Assembly: GCA_001792895.1 (NCBI GenBank)
Contig: MARA01000027.1
Coordinates: 186,001-250,000 of the forward strand
Source: Lentinus brumalis
Lineage: Eukaryota; Basidiomycota; Agaricomycetes; Polyporales; Polyporaceae
Direction: 5' to 3'
DNA: 64,000 bases
Under the pieces are notes generated by a model, which was not told the DNA's origin, searched no databases, and was given only the letters and a program-made list of their open reading frames with translations. The position numbers were made by a program, and so were the translations under genes. This document shows, one piece after another, positions 12,008-23,092 of this stretch (position 1 is its first letter; each line of letters starts with the position of its first letter).

Positions 12008-14795
12008 TTAGTCCTCGCCGTCGCCTTCGCCCTCGGCCTTGATGAACTCGCTCAGGAGCCGGATGCGGATCTTGCCATCGTCCGAGGCCGATGACAGCGT
12101 GAGCCCGTCTGGCGAGAACACCGCATGCGTAACCTTGTCGTTGTGCTCGTTGAACGTAACGAGGTTCGTTCCGTCGGCACGGTTCCACAGCTTCACGGTG
12201 TTGTCCGACGACGCAGTCGCAATGTACTTTCCGTCTGGGGAGAACTGCGCCGCATTCACCATGCTGTCGTGGCCGTCGATCTCCATGATGCGCTCGCCGC
12301 TGAACGAGTTGCAGATCTTCACCGTCGAGTCGCTCGATGCCGACATGATCTGCTTCCCGTCCTCCGTGAACGCCACGACCCACACCGGCCCGGTGTGCTC
12401 GTGCAGGATGACGAGCTCCTCGCCGGTCTCGACGCTCCAGATGCGCACGCTGCCGTCGTCCGACGCAGTGGCAACGCGCCGCACTTCGGGGTCAAACGCG
12501 GCCGTCCAGACCATGCCCTTGTGCCCGGACAGCTCATGCTTGAGCTCGCCGGTCTCCACCACCCAGAGGCGGCAGTTGTAGTCCGCACCGCCCGAAGCGA
12601 GAAGCTTGCCGTCGGGCGAGAACATGACGAAGGTGACCATCGCATTGTGGCCCTCGAGCGAGCGGATCTGCTGGTACGTCTCCGCGTCCCAGATACGGAC
12701 GGTCATATCGTCCGAGCCCGTCGCGAGCTTCGTGCCGTCTGGGGACCACACGACCGTGTGCACGGTCTCGGTGTGTCCCTCGAGCGTGCCGAGCTCATCG
12801 CCCTGCTCGACATCCCATATAACGACGCGACCCTCGTTGCCGGAGGCCGCGAGGCGCTGGCTGTCAGGGGAGAACGCGAGGTGCCAGACGGTCTCGACAC
12901 TGGCCTCCCACTTGCGAACGACGCTTTGGTCTTCGGTGTCCCAGAGGATGATCGTCGTGTCCTCGGACCCGCTCGCTACCCACTTGCTGTCGGGCGACAC
13001 TGCGAGAGACGTCACGGTCCCGGTGTGACCATTTGCAGCGGGCTCCCAAATGATGGGCTGCTTCTGCAGCCTGCGGCGCGCCGCCTCTTCTTCCGTCAAC
13101 CCCTCGGTCCCATCATCTCCTCCTTCTTGGCGAGACGATCCAGCGGCAGGTTGGGCGGGTTCCTGGCCGACCGCCGCCGCTTCGCCTCCCGATGGCGGGT
13201 GATCTGATATCGACGATCAATAAACGATCTGCAGGCGGGATATAGCCTGCGCTCACCACCAATGTCTTCTGGTTTCGCTGCGCTCGCCTCTCCGCCAGAA
13301 GCAGCAGGCACGGATTCGACTGCCCCTTCCCCTTCGGCAGTCTCGGGGATGCGTATGTCCACGTCCACTGTAGCAACTGAGGTACGAGGGCTCGTCTCGG
13401 CTTGGCACTTGCACCGACACGAATGGGAAACGTACCTCCATGTTCATCGATGTCGATGGAAGGATTCAATTCCACCAATGCCTCGCTCAAGTTTTCGGGC
13501 ACGCCGTTCTGCGCATACGTAGATGTGAGTTCGCGTGCTGGAGAGGCAGTCGACCACCTCACGCACCGGAAACAATGCGGTGATATCCCTGTCGGTTCCA
13601 ATAGCACTCTGCGCCTGTGTCGTCTGGCAGGTGGTCAGACCTTCAGACCGTAGCAAATTGGGCAGGTACGCACCTCCAAGACGAAGTCCAAGAGTACGTC
13701 GACGGGGTCGAACCCCTGCCGTCACCATGAGGACGAAAGTGAGGAAGCGCGAGTTGAGAAGTACTCACCGGAGAGGACTGCTGAGACTCTTCAATGTCGG
13801 AGTCGTCTGAGGGCGGCTGCGTAGCGGATACAGGATCGCCTGCGGACTCCCCACCATCTGATGGAAGGTCGTGCGGCCCCGCTGCAGCCTTAATGGGCTT
13901 CGACCTCCACAGATAGCGTTTCTTCATCTTGTAGTAATGGATGAAAATGCATTGATTCCCTTCGTGAATTTCCTCGCCTTCTCCGAGGACCGTGATCCTC
14001 CTCTGTGAGCGCTCCGTTCCATGAGTCGGCCCCACTTGGACCATGTTGCTCGTGAGTTGCTCGTTAGCGACTTTGATGGACACGTTGATGTTGGCTGCTC
14101 CAGTGAAGTCGCATTGAATATGCCCCTCTTTATGGCGATACGAACCGCCCATTAGCACAGCAGTTACCCACTTTGTCGTTTTGGTGGTTCCGGAGACGAA
14201 GTAGAGCTGATCTTGAGTAGCTTCGATGTCTCTCGCTCCCGCGAGCTCGAGCCAGCTATCGAAGTGTTCTCGAATATATGTGACAATCCGCCGTTTCGAC
14301 TGCATGACACGTAGCACACCGGGGGGCTCCAATACGAGGACAGCGCCCGAGTTGTCCTTGCAGACGAATTTGAAACCGGCGGAAGCCGAGATCTGAGTGG
14401 TAGGGCTGTTTAGTGGTCAGTGACTAGTGACCCGCCGCAATGAGGATCAAACATCGTTTGGCAGACGTACTCCCAGCACCTGCTTCTGCTCCAACCTCTG
14501 AGCTCTTGATCGTCTTGCTGAACATCACCGACTGCATGATGTTTTTGCGTGGGCCGTAAACGTTCGAGGGAACGAAGGGTACATGGTCTCTTGGACTCTC
14601 CTTTCCGTCGACATTGTCGCTAGCCGGCTTCGTTGCGTCAAACAAAAGCTGATAGCGGCCCTGTGGGGCGGGGTATATGACTGAGCCGATATCCCAGAGT
14701 TCGTTGACAGAGACAGGTTCAGGATCCCACATAGCCCATCCCAGGTGCAGTTCAAACATCTGGCGCCTGTAGACATCCCATGGTGGCGGCGACAT
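12008..14795 (-). CDS. N-module + 8-bladed WD40 protein, paralogue A
   Basis: No known function; member of the six-gene family of this window. Exon 1 encodes a diverged first block (PWDVYRRQMFELHLGWAMW, VPFVPSNVYGPRKN). Exon 2 encodes the second block (SASAGFKFVCKDNSGAV, YFVSGTTKTTKW, QCIFIHYYKMKKR, AAAGPHDLP). Four small exons follow: FDPVDVLLDFVLE, SAIGTDRDITALFP, NGVPENLSEALVELNPSIDI and an acidic linker (DVDIRIPETAEG). The last exon has eight WD40 blades, among them GSDDMTVRIWDAETYQQ (3), SGGADYNCRLW (4), SDDGSVRIWSVETGEE (5), SSDSTVKIC (6) and SDNTVKLWN (7). All junctions are GT-AG and in frame; about 820 residues, apparently intact. The first block is the most diverged of the six (it lacks the GYGYPLW core), while the propeller is well kept. 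A TATA box lies 57-62 bp upstream. Confidence 0.88.
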
Positions 14796-14851
14796 GATGA
14801 CGATGATGAGGGGAGGAAAGTCGGCTTAGACCAGCAGATGAGCGGTGGGGC

Positions 14852-14857
14852 TTTATA
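14852..14857 (-). promoter_or_regulatory. TATA box of WD40 gene A
   Basis: TATAAA on the minus strand about 60 bp upstream of the start codon at 14795. Confidence 0.45.
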
Positions 14858-15680
14858 TGCGACGACAGATGGGCTCGATATCCAGATAGAAGCTTATACC
14901 GCAGAAGCAAGAACTGGGCGCTGTCCCACGACGAAGAGCCTAAGCACCGCCAGCCAGAGAAAATCGATGCACCTGCACAGCGTTGCGCTCTTTATTGAAG
15001 ATTCAAAGACGACCAAGTCTTTCAGATACAGGATGCAGACGCACCTTCTCGCGGCAGACCAGACCTCGCACGTACAAAACGGTCGTCGGGCCCGCCGGAC
15101 TCTGTTCACAGCATGTGGTGAACGACTTTGAGGTTGTGCGAGGAAATCAAGTACTTACGACGGTCCGGAGCTCGTGGCACACCCATCGCGCTCACTCCGA
15201 CTCCTTCCCACGGACGTCACTACTCCTCGTCCTCGTCCTTGCCTCGTCCTCAAGACTCCGGATCAGACCTAGCGTTCGACGTTGATCGCATGCTGCTCAT
15301 TCTAGCTTAGTAGATGCTGTCTGCTCGATTTGCTGCAGCTACGTAGCTTCGCAGTTCCAACTCGCGTCCATCCGCGGGCCACGTGGGCGGATAGACGCAC
15401 CGCACCGCCGCCGGCCGTCGCATTCACTCTCCTTCTGTGCGCTGGTGAGTATACGCACCTCTCCATGTTACTGTCTGGATCTACTATCGCAATCTACAGG
15501 TCATCTTATTGACGTCCTGAGGTGGCGGGATTAACCAGGGGTCTGAACGTTCGTCCGCTCCCTCATTGGCAGGTGCCAGTCTTCAATGCCGGTGAGTAGA
15601 GTATACTTCGAACAATTGAGAGTTGTTTCGCTCTATTCTCTATTCAACGACTGATCATTGAAAGATAGAGCCCTGCTGCG
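14858..15680. other. divergent intergenic region between gene A and the F-box gene
   Basis: About 820 bp separating head-to-head genes. It must contain both promoters. Pyrimidine-rich runs occur around 15220-15250. No supported coding frame. Confidence 0.4.
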
Positions 15681-17227
15681 ATGTCTACCTCACCGAGTCT
15701 AAGCTTAGACATCCTCCTAGTTATTCTGGAATTTCTTCCTCGACAATCTGACGTGGCAACCATGTCGCGGGCTTCAAAGGCGTTGCACGTGTCCAGCATC
15801 AGGCATCTACTACGTTATGGCATTACCATCTCAACGGAGCAACGCCTTGCATCGTTCGTCTCTTTCCTGCGCGGCGACCTCTCGAATCGTACGCCCCAGG
15901 TCCGGGAGCTCTACGTCAAAATCAACATGGGACCAGACGAGGACTTCGGATCCGACTTCGAAGACATCGAGTATGACATGGGCTGCCGAGAGGAGACGAA
16001 GGCGGCCTTGCGGTTGCTCTGCGATACATTAGCCAAGACAACAGAGCTCGAGGATCTCAGCATCGACTCGTGCGAGGAGATTCTCAAGCTCGAACGCGGA
16101 ATGCTCGGGGCCATCGTTGCGCTGAAGAAACTGCGTCGTCTGCAGGTTTCCTCTGTGGGAGAGCTGACCGCATCTTTGTTCCAGAAGATCAAGTTCTCGC
16201 TCGTGGAAGTCGACCTTCACTGTTTCAGTGATGGGATGGACGAGCCGGACGATCTCGTCCCCATCGTCGGACCGCTTCATAGAACCCTCGAGAGGCTCAG
16301 CGGATCCTACATCGAGGTACAGGACGCCCACACCCAGTTTCCACTTCTCCGCTCCCTAGCGCTCCGCAAGATTACCTCTTTCGACGCGCCAACGTTACGC
16401 AAAGTATTTCCTAACCTGACATACCTGGAGCTCTCACCGGGCACGGACTACTTTGAGAACGCGGAGGAGTTACGGGAATCCAGTCTTGAAGAGCCTGTCG
16501 ACGGCTCGTGGAGTATGCTGGAGCACCTGTGCGGCGGTCTCGACGCGCTGTATGGGGTTGGCATTAGGCAGGCAGTCAAGCGGGTTGACGTTGACGATTT
16601 CACGTTGACATCCGAGTCTCTATCGTGGTTGCACTCCCTCGTCCGCGACACCTCGCCCTCCCGCCTCCTCATGCACATCGGCTACCACGCCAACTCACTG
16701 GATGGGAGGAATATACGACGGCTCCTTGCCGTATCCGAAGCGTCCAACATCAGCCATCTAATGCTCGACCTCTGCCTGTCAACGCTGAAGGCATCCGCGG
16801 AGTCTCTCATGGTGAGTCTTACGATGAGAATCCGAGATGGACGCATATTACTCACCGCTCGCCACAGGACGAGTTGGGTTCTCTTCTAACCCCGCTATCG
16901 ATGACCTTCTTCGTCCTGCGTCTTAACAAGTTCGTCGAATCCGACGAGCGCGCCTCTGAGGTGCCTCGAAAATGCAACTTCCAAGTTTACGAGGCTTTCC
17001 AGCCTGCCTCTCATAATGCGCTGGCGCAGCGCCTCGCCACCGCCTGCCCGCAGATCAAGCATGTCTGCTTCGACGTCATGGGACACACTCCTACCTACTG
17101 GACGGTGACGCGGTCCGATGGAGAGGTCACTGTTCGCCGACTGGAGCCGATGGTCGGTCGCGAGCTCGTTCATCGCGAGGGGTTGTGGTTCAACGACCGT
17201 TCGATGGGCCTGTCCGATTACATATGA
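15681..17227 (+). CDS. F-box protein with LRR-like C-terminus (no WD40)
   Basis: Probable SCF substrate adaptor of the large fungal F-box/leucine-rich class. Two exons, 15681-16811 and 16868-17227, joined by a 56 bp phase-0 GT-AG intron (SLM/DELGSLL); 496 residues, intact. The N-terminus SLSLDILLVILEFLPRQSD, then MSRASKALHV, is the F-box. The rest is irregular leucine-rich sequence (LEDLSIDSCEE, LRRLQVSSVGEL, LRSLALRKITSF, LTYLELSPGTDY), as in LRR-type F-box proteins that recognise substrates. An acidic stretch (EDFGSDFEDIEYD) sits near residue 90. It carries no propeller and does not resemble the three F-box/WD40 fusions outside the F-box, so its place in the WD40 cluster may be coincidental. 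The start is the first ATG before the F-box, just after an in-frame intergenic stop. Confidence 0.88.
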
Positions 17228-19549
17228 CGGACCGAGCTGTATCTGTAGGAAGGGTCTCTGTCGTACACCAGCTTCCAATTTGAATCTTCCCCTCTTGACA
17301 TTCGCGCACCTCTTCTTGTCCCAATCATTTCTTGCGCGAACGATGGAACCGTTGAGAATGAGCGGAATAAACGTTTTGGGGCGGGTGACAAAGAATGTCC
17401 TGTAGGACGTCTGCACAATCATGCGGAGACCGGTCAGTGCCGATGATGCGGTGACCGACATCCGCGCGCACCGCGCAGGAGACATGGAGATGTCTGGGGA
17501 CAGAACCACGAGTATCTCCAGCTTGGACAATTCTCGCTCAACCGCTCGGTTGTGAGATGGGGTCATGAGATTGTTGAGCACGTTCAATATCGGAGAGTTT
17601 GCCGCGTCGACTCGCGGCAAACTCGCGGACATGGTCCTGGACGTTTCATCTTATCTTATCTAAAGCACCGATCAATCTGATCTAAGCGCCACTCGACTCG
17701 CTCCTCCTCCTCCTCGTCGTCTTTTCTTCTACTGCACTTGTCCACCATCGTTGACACTCTGCTATACTTGCTGGCCGTACTCTAGACTTCCAGGACCATC
17801 TGTGTTTTTTTCCAGTCGTTCGAGCTCGAGTACGAACGCAACCGTCCTTCCATGTTCAGATGTCAAGACAGTTCTATGGGACGTTGAAGAATTGCAGCAG
17901 GATGCGGACGGAGGGCAGTTGGAAGAAAGGTTCGTTATCAGCTGCTTGTTTATACTATGTATGTCCCAATCCGCTGCATATAGGTTCACCTAGCTCGTAC
18001 CTCCCACACAAGACGACGCTCTTTCCAGCTTATGCTGAGGCCGTCCGCTGCGCGTGGGTGACGTGCGTATAACGCTCTCCGCGTCGGAGTCCGCCCACAC
18101 GTCCCCGCAATGACAGCCGCGAGCTCGAGCCCGAGCTCTCTCGCATCCGGCACCTCGATCCCCTTGATATCACTGGACGCTGCACGCCCCTCGTATCCTC
18201 CTGTTGGTTCATCCGCGCCAGTAACTACTGCACGCACGCGCGAGGTGTGGTGAGACGTGCGTCTCTAACCTCAAATCCTCTCCGAGCCGGTCAGCGGTCA
18301 CTCCGAGGGCGCGCCATCAGTCGCTTCTAGTCTCGCAGATGCGTAGGCTACCTCCAGCTCGTCTTAGCTCGGATGCCGGATGGCTCTCGAGGGGAATTTT
18401 ACTCGCTACAACGTCAAGTCCGATGTATCCGGGTACCATCCACTCGCTTCCTCCCTCAGCTCAGTGTTCGCCTTCTACCTCTCGGGATGCTAGGACCGGG
18501 AAACACGGAACATATCTCATCGGCTCGGACGTACATATTGCTTCTCATATCTGGCGTTGCCCCTCTTCCTTTGCTTCCTTTGACATCTCCGACATCCCAT
18601 CCTCGACCTATGTTGAGTAGCGCGCCCGCAGTGCTATCGATCCCTCCAGCTGTACGAGTACACGCACCTTGCTCGTGCGTCTCCCCGTGCTTGGACCTCC
18701 TCGATGTGCCTTTGACCGAGGCCAGGCATAGTGTCCGCGTAGAATGGCTCTTCTGGTACGTTCTCCGTCTTTCTCTCCGTGTATGAAGTACTGACCTGTA
18801 TCTCAGGTCACGATCTTTGCGACTGCTGAGACCAGGGCTGTACCACGTCACTGTTTCAGCCCCAGCGCCAATGGAAAGTATCATCGGTCTCCGCTTCGGC
18901 ACTCTTCGAGAGGCTGAGGTTGTTGAACGCATACTTCTTCCGGCTCCGTCTATCTATTCTGGAGCAGTCGTCTCTCTGCTGCACACAGAGTCTATTACCA
19001 GATCCACTCGCCGTATCCGTCCTGCTCTGTCCGCGCTGGCGTCTACTGGCCAAGCAAGCCTTCAGGCTACCATCCTCTCTCCTCGATCGCCCTTCTCTCT
19101 CCACTCCAATCTGTCCACCGTCCTCTCTTTCTCCGTTTGGATCCCCTACTCCGACGCTCAGAAGTCTGCTATATCAGACTTGGTCTCCGCGCGAGGACGC
19201 ATACCATGGCAGACCTGGGGCTGAATGGCACGTCGTATACCGCATGATGTCGTGGATGCTTCGCAGTGCAGATACCATCTTCGCGACGGACTTCATCGTA
19301 TACGCTGCCTGCTCTCGTCCCTTGGACTCGCCTCATTCATCTTGCCGTTCTTTCCTCACGACATGCTTCCGCTGGAACCTCATACACATGTCCCTATCCT
19401 GCCGCTGTCCTGGTCTCGTGCATCGTCGACATTCTTTCTGTTTGTCTGCCTGAGCTATGCGATATCCTACATCTCGATTTTGCGGTACTAGCTCTGCCTC
19501 CGCGAAGGTGTTCAACGTTCGCGCCTCGATATGGCTCTACGGTGCAGAC
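17228..19549. other. gene-poor stretch, part of a diverged duplication
   Basis: No intact gene. Open frames on both strands are short and motif-free. A CTC/CGT-rich run lies at 17700-17725. From about 17640 onward the sequence resembles 28520-30090 in order and orientation: shared blocks include the CATCTTATCT region at the left and the block next to the WD40 3' end at the right. It may hold remnants of a transcription unit duplicated together with the end of WD40 gene D. Confidence 0.45.
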
Positions 19550-20060
19550 ACAGGCCGTATCAGCACCGTCCCATCATACGAGCCCGACGCAAGCATGAGC
19601 CCGTCGAGGGAAGACATGACCGATACGACGTTATCGTTGTGCTCGTTGAATGTCGTCGTGCACATCCCATCGCTCGCCTTCCACAACCGCACGGTGTTGT
19701 CCGACGCGGTGGACGCGATTCACTGCCCATCCGGCGAGAACTCGACAGCGTTGCTCGTGCTGTCGTATATTCTTCGAGCGACCGGATCCTTCGCTCGGAG
19801 TTGCACACGTTCCAGGTCGAGTCTCTCGACACGGATGTGACGCGCTGCCCGTCTGGGGAGAACGCGCCGGGTCAGAGGGGCCCGGTGTGGTCGCGTATTA
19901 CGACGAGGGCCTCGCGCGTCCCCGCCTTTTAGATGCCGCAGCTCCCGTTGTTCAATTAATGTCCATCGAGCACTGTCGGCGTCTAGCTGGGGTGTGTGCA
20001 AGATGATGTAGAGTACGTCTACGTTTTCTGAGAGAAGACGACCAACGCGATGAGGGCTAT
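17640..20060. repeat. diverged segmental duplication, copy 1
   Basis: Collinear with 28520-30660. Matches are clearest over 19560-20000 against 30100-30560 (WD40 3' end), then patchy but ordered leftward, for example ATCCTACATCTCG near 19465 against ACTCTACATCTGCG near 30042, and the CATCTTATCTTATCTAA and CATCTTATCTAATCT blocks near the outer end. Divergence is high outside the former coding part, so the left boundary is approximate. Confidence 0.6.
19550..20010 (-). pseudogene. WD40 relic, decayed copy of the 3' end of gene D
   Basis: The last three or so blades are readable in pieces: DHTGPL, FSPDGQRVTSVSRDSTWNVCN, NAVEFSPDGQ, ASDNTVRLWKASDGMCTTTF, NEHNDNVVSVM and a final SGSYDGTVLIRPV. 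They match gene D blade for blade (SSDSTVKVCDS, NAVEFSPDGQ, SDNTVRLWTASDGLCTTTF, SGSHDGTVRIRPV). A TGA follows FSPDGQ, the frame shifts at least twice, and about 65 bp are missing inside the blade nearest 19970. No N-module or upstream blades precede it, so it is a truncated, dead copy. Confidence 0.85.
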
Positions 20061-20134
20061 GGTCTTAGGGACATGTACCGAGTGTCTACAATGGTGATCT
20101 GTCACTTAGATTGTCCAGAAGTCCTACCATGCAT

Positions 20135-22905
20135 TCAATACAAGCGTCGGTCCATTGGCACCCATTGTCGTAAGGCGCGGATGAAGATCTTCCCATCGTC
20201 CGCCCCCGAGATAAGATACTCTCCGTCTGGAGAGAACAGTGTATGCGTCACCTTGCCGTCATGGTCTTCCCATCCAGTGAAGGTCCTAGATCCATCTCGA
20301 CTCGCCCATAGCTGGACGCTGTGGTCGGCCGATCCCGACACGATGTACTCGCCGTTGGGAGAGAACGCAGCCGCACTCACTGTGCCGGAATGACCTGTGA
20401 GCGACAGTAGCTGTTCTCCGCTGGTCGTGTCGGACACCGAGACGGTGGAGTCGCTGGACGCGGACAAGATGCGCGTCCCGTCGCGCGAGAAGCTGACCGA
20501 CCAGACTGGACCGGCGTGTTCTGCCAGCAGGGCGAGCGGCTCTCCAGTGTGGACGTTCCAGATTCGGACGCTACAATCGTCGGATGCGGTGGCGATGAGA
20601 GGGAAGGAGGGATGGAACATCGCTGTCCAGACGACTCCGGTGTGACCCTCGAGGGTGACTTGCGGCTCCCCCGTCAAGGCGTCCCATATCCGACAGCGAT
20701 AATCGGCGCCCCCAGATGCTAGCTCTCTTCCGTCCGGAGAAAACAGCACGAACATGACGACGCCCGTCATGTAGCCCGATGCTAGGAATCTTCCGTCTGG
20801 AGAGAACGTCATGGACCTGACGACGTCCGTGTTGTATGGAGAATTGTTTGGAGAAGGAGGAATTTCGACGAACGATTGCGTATTCCATCGGCGTACCGTG
20901 TGATCGCTCGAGCCCGAAGCTAGTATCGCACCGTTCGGCGACCAGGCAGCGTAATGTACGACCCCTCTGTGCCCTTCCAGCGTTGCAATGCGGTCCTCCT
21001 CGTGGATATCCCATATGATGACAGCGTTATCACCGCAGGATGCGATATACTTGCTGTCCGGGGAAAACGAGAGATGCTGCACATCCCCATCGTGGTCCTC
21101 CCACTCTCGGGCCGGAGATTGTTTTGAGAGGTCCCAAAGCACTATTTTCATGTCGTCGGAGCCGCTGACAAGCCACGAGCTATCGGGAGAGACCGCCATC
21201 GCCGTGATAGACCCAACATGTCCCGGAAGGTTCGGCTCAGTCTCGGCGGGGTGCTTCAGGAGAGAATTGAGATCCTGCGGCTCTTCGTGGTCGAAATCAT
21301 GTCCTTCATATGCCGGGGGACCGATAGCTGTTTTATTGTGTAAGTCGCCGATGGAATATAGCGTCAATACTTCGTAATGAACTGTTCTGTATGGCCTACT
21401 TACAATCCGTGTCAGAACGGTCGTCCGAAGAGTCACGTAGGTCCGTGTAATATCCTTCAGCATCTTCCGCCGGAGACATCGGAATGATGGAAGAGGTTAC
21501 TTCGGCGATCTGCATGACACCGTGCTCGAGGTCCTCTGTGACAGAGATGGTGCCCACTGCAAGACACAGCACTTCTGAGCATGGGTCAAGGGCAAGCATG
21601 TCTAGCAACATACGTACCACCGTTATCATCCACATCAATATATGGTGACGTCCGCGCCAATGCCTCCCCTATATCGTCCGGTATCCCATTCGGCTGGGGT
21701 AAGACTGTCAGCAAGGACGAGAAGTTCGAGGAATATACTCTCTCACCGCGAAGTGCTCAGCAATATCCATGTCAGAAGCAATGGCGAGGTCAGCTTCCGA
21801 GTGCTGAACGTATCGAGTGCCGTCAGTTACTGCCCTCAGCATCACACATCGTGACTACCCACTGCTAGAATGTAGTCCAAAAGGATCTCCACAGGATCAT
21901 ATGGTCGTGTCTTTAATTGAATGATATCAACCAGGATGCCCAATTTGAGACGACTGTTGCAGGCGTACCAAGTGACCATGCCCGTGACTCGAACGGGGAT
22001 GCCTTCGCTTCGCCTTGAAGTAGTGAATAAAGACACACCCATGGGTTGCACCTGCGGAAGGAGGAAGATCTTCTAACGCATTCGGAGGCAACACTGCTTC
22101 GGGACCGTAAGAGTGCGGTACCTGCGAGGAGGTGGTCGAGGGAGGAAAGGATTGAGTAGGGACAGGAGTGCCACCGATGGAGACGGAGAGTACGGGATTT
22201 CGTCTTGGGTCGCATGTGAGGGTGCCAGCTATATCTCTGTAGGCTCCGTTGAACCCCGCGCAGGCCCACCGGAAGGCATGCGATGTCCCGGCGATGAAGA
22301 CGAGTCGATCAGGTGTCGCGTCGGAAGCAGAAGCACCTCGACTGGGAATTGTATACTCGCTCCAAGCGTCGTAGTGAGTATGAATGTAATTTACGATGTG
22401 GCGCTTGGAAACGATCCTCATTGAGATCGCGGGTGGTTCAAACCAAAGGATGGCGCCCGCATGGTCTCGACATATGAAGTTCATGAGGCTGGCAGGCAGC
22501 GCGGTCCTGTGCGAACTGCTCAACGCTCGAATATCTCTTGACAAATATAACATACCTTGTACCCTCGCTTGCTTCAACAACATCCAATGACCGGCTCCAT
22601 AGGAGGGACGGAGCGGGAAGAGCTTGTGGGCCAGATATTTGCAAATTCGCTGGACGGAACCTCTCAAAGTTACGGGGCACTCCTTGATAATTTGCGGGAT
22701 CGTCAGCCGGCCTCATCGTATTGAATGCGTACCGAAATCCACCACGTCCCAACCATCCAACAGAGCCGATATCTACTACACCGCGCGGATGATCGTTGGA
22801 AGCCAGATTTCCAGGCTCTTGGTGACAGAGAGGGTACCCATATCCAAGTGGGAAGAGCCACCTAGCAGGCAGAGATCCCGCTGAGAATGTGTTTGGAGCC
22901 ATCAT
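20135..22905 (-). CDS. N-module + WD40 protein, paralogue B
   Basis: Same architecture as paralogue A. The first block has RWLFPLGYGYPLCHQEP and VVDIGSVGWLGRGGF; the second has NFICRDHAGAILWFEPP, KRHIVNYIHTHYDAW, VFIAGTSHAFRWACAGF and CVFIHYFKAKRR. The usual AAAGPH hinge after it is missing, so the hinge is short. Small exons: TRPYDPVEILLDYILA, SEADLAIASDMDIAEHFA, PNGIPDDIGEALARTSPYID, then an acidic linker. The propeller keeps eight blades, but blade 4 carries an extra copy of its inner strands (TFSPDGRFLASGYMTGVV followed by FVLFSPDGRELASGGADYRC), a partial internal duplication of about 20 residues. Blade 6 ends VSVSD rather than VKICD. All introns are GT-AG and in frame; intact. The stop of the downstream F-box/WD40 neighbour lies only 187 bp upstream of this start, on the same strand. 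Confidence 0.86.
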
Positions 22906-23092
22906 CGGTTAAGTAGGCAGAGTATCTGGATTATGGGCGAGGAAGGACAGCGTCCGCGGGCCGTCCATGTGAGGCATCCGCGTCATTCACGCTCCCACGT
23001 TGAAGCGCCTCCTTACACTGATCATGATTGACGCATGCCGACAACGTTTCAGTACTTCAGTACTCAATACAGCGTAACCTACTACTGAGACT

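Noticed and set aside
12125..13207. 360-codon open frame on the plus strand antisense to WD40 gene A
   Set aside because: It mirrors the GC-rich third positions of the WD40 exon, has no motif or splice logic, and low-complexity Arg/Val/His composition; an antisense shadow.
16895..17632. 245-codon minus-strand frame overlapping F-box exon 2 and its downstream region
   Set aside because: No domain or signal, antisense to a well-supported exon, poor start context.
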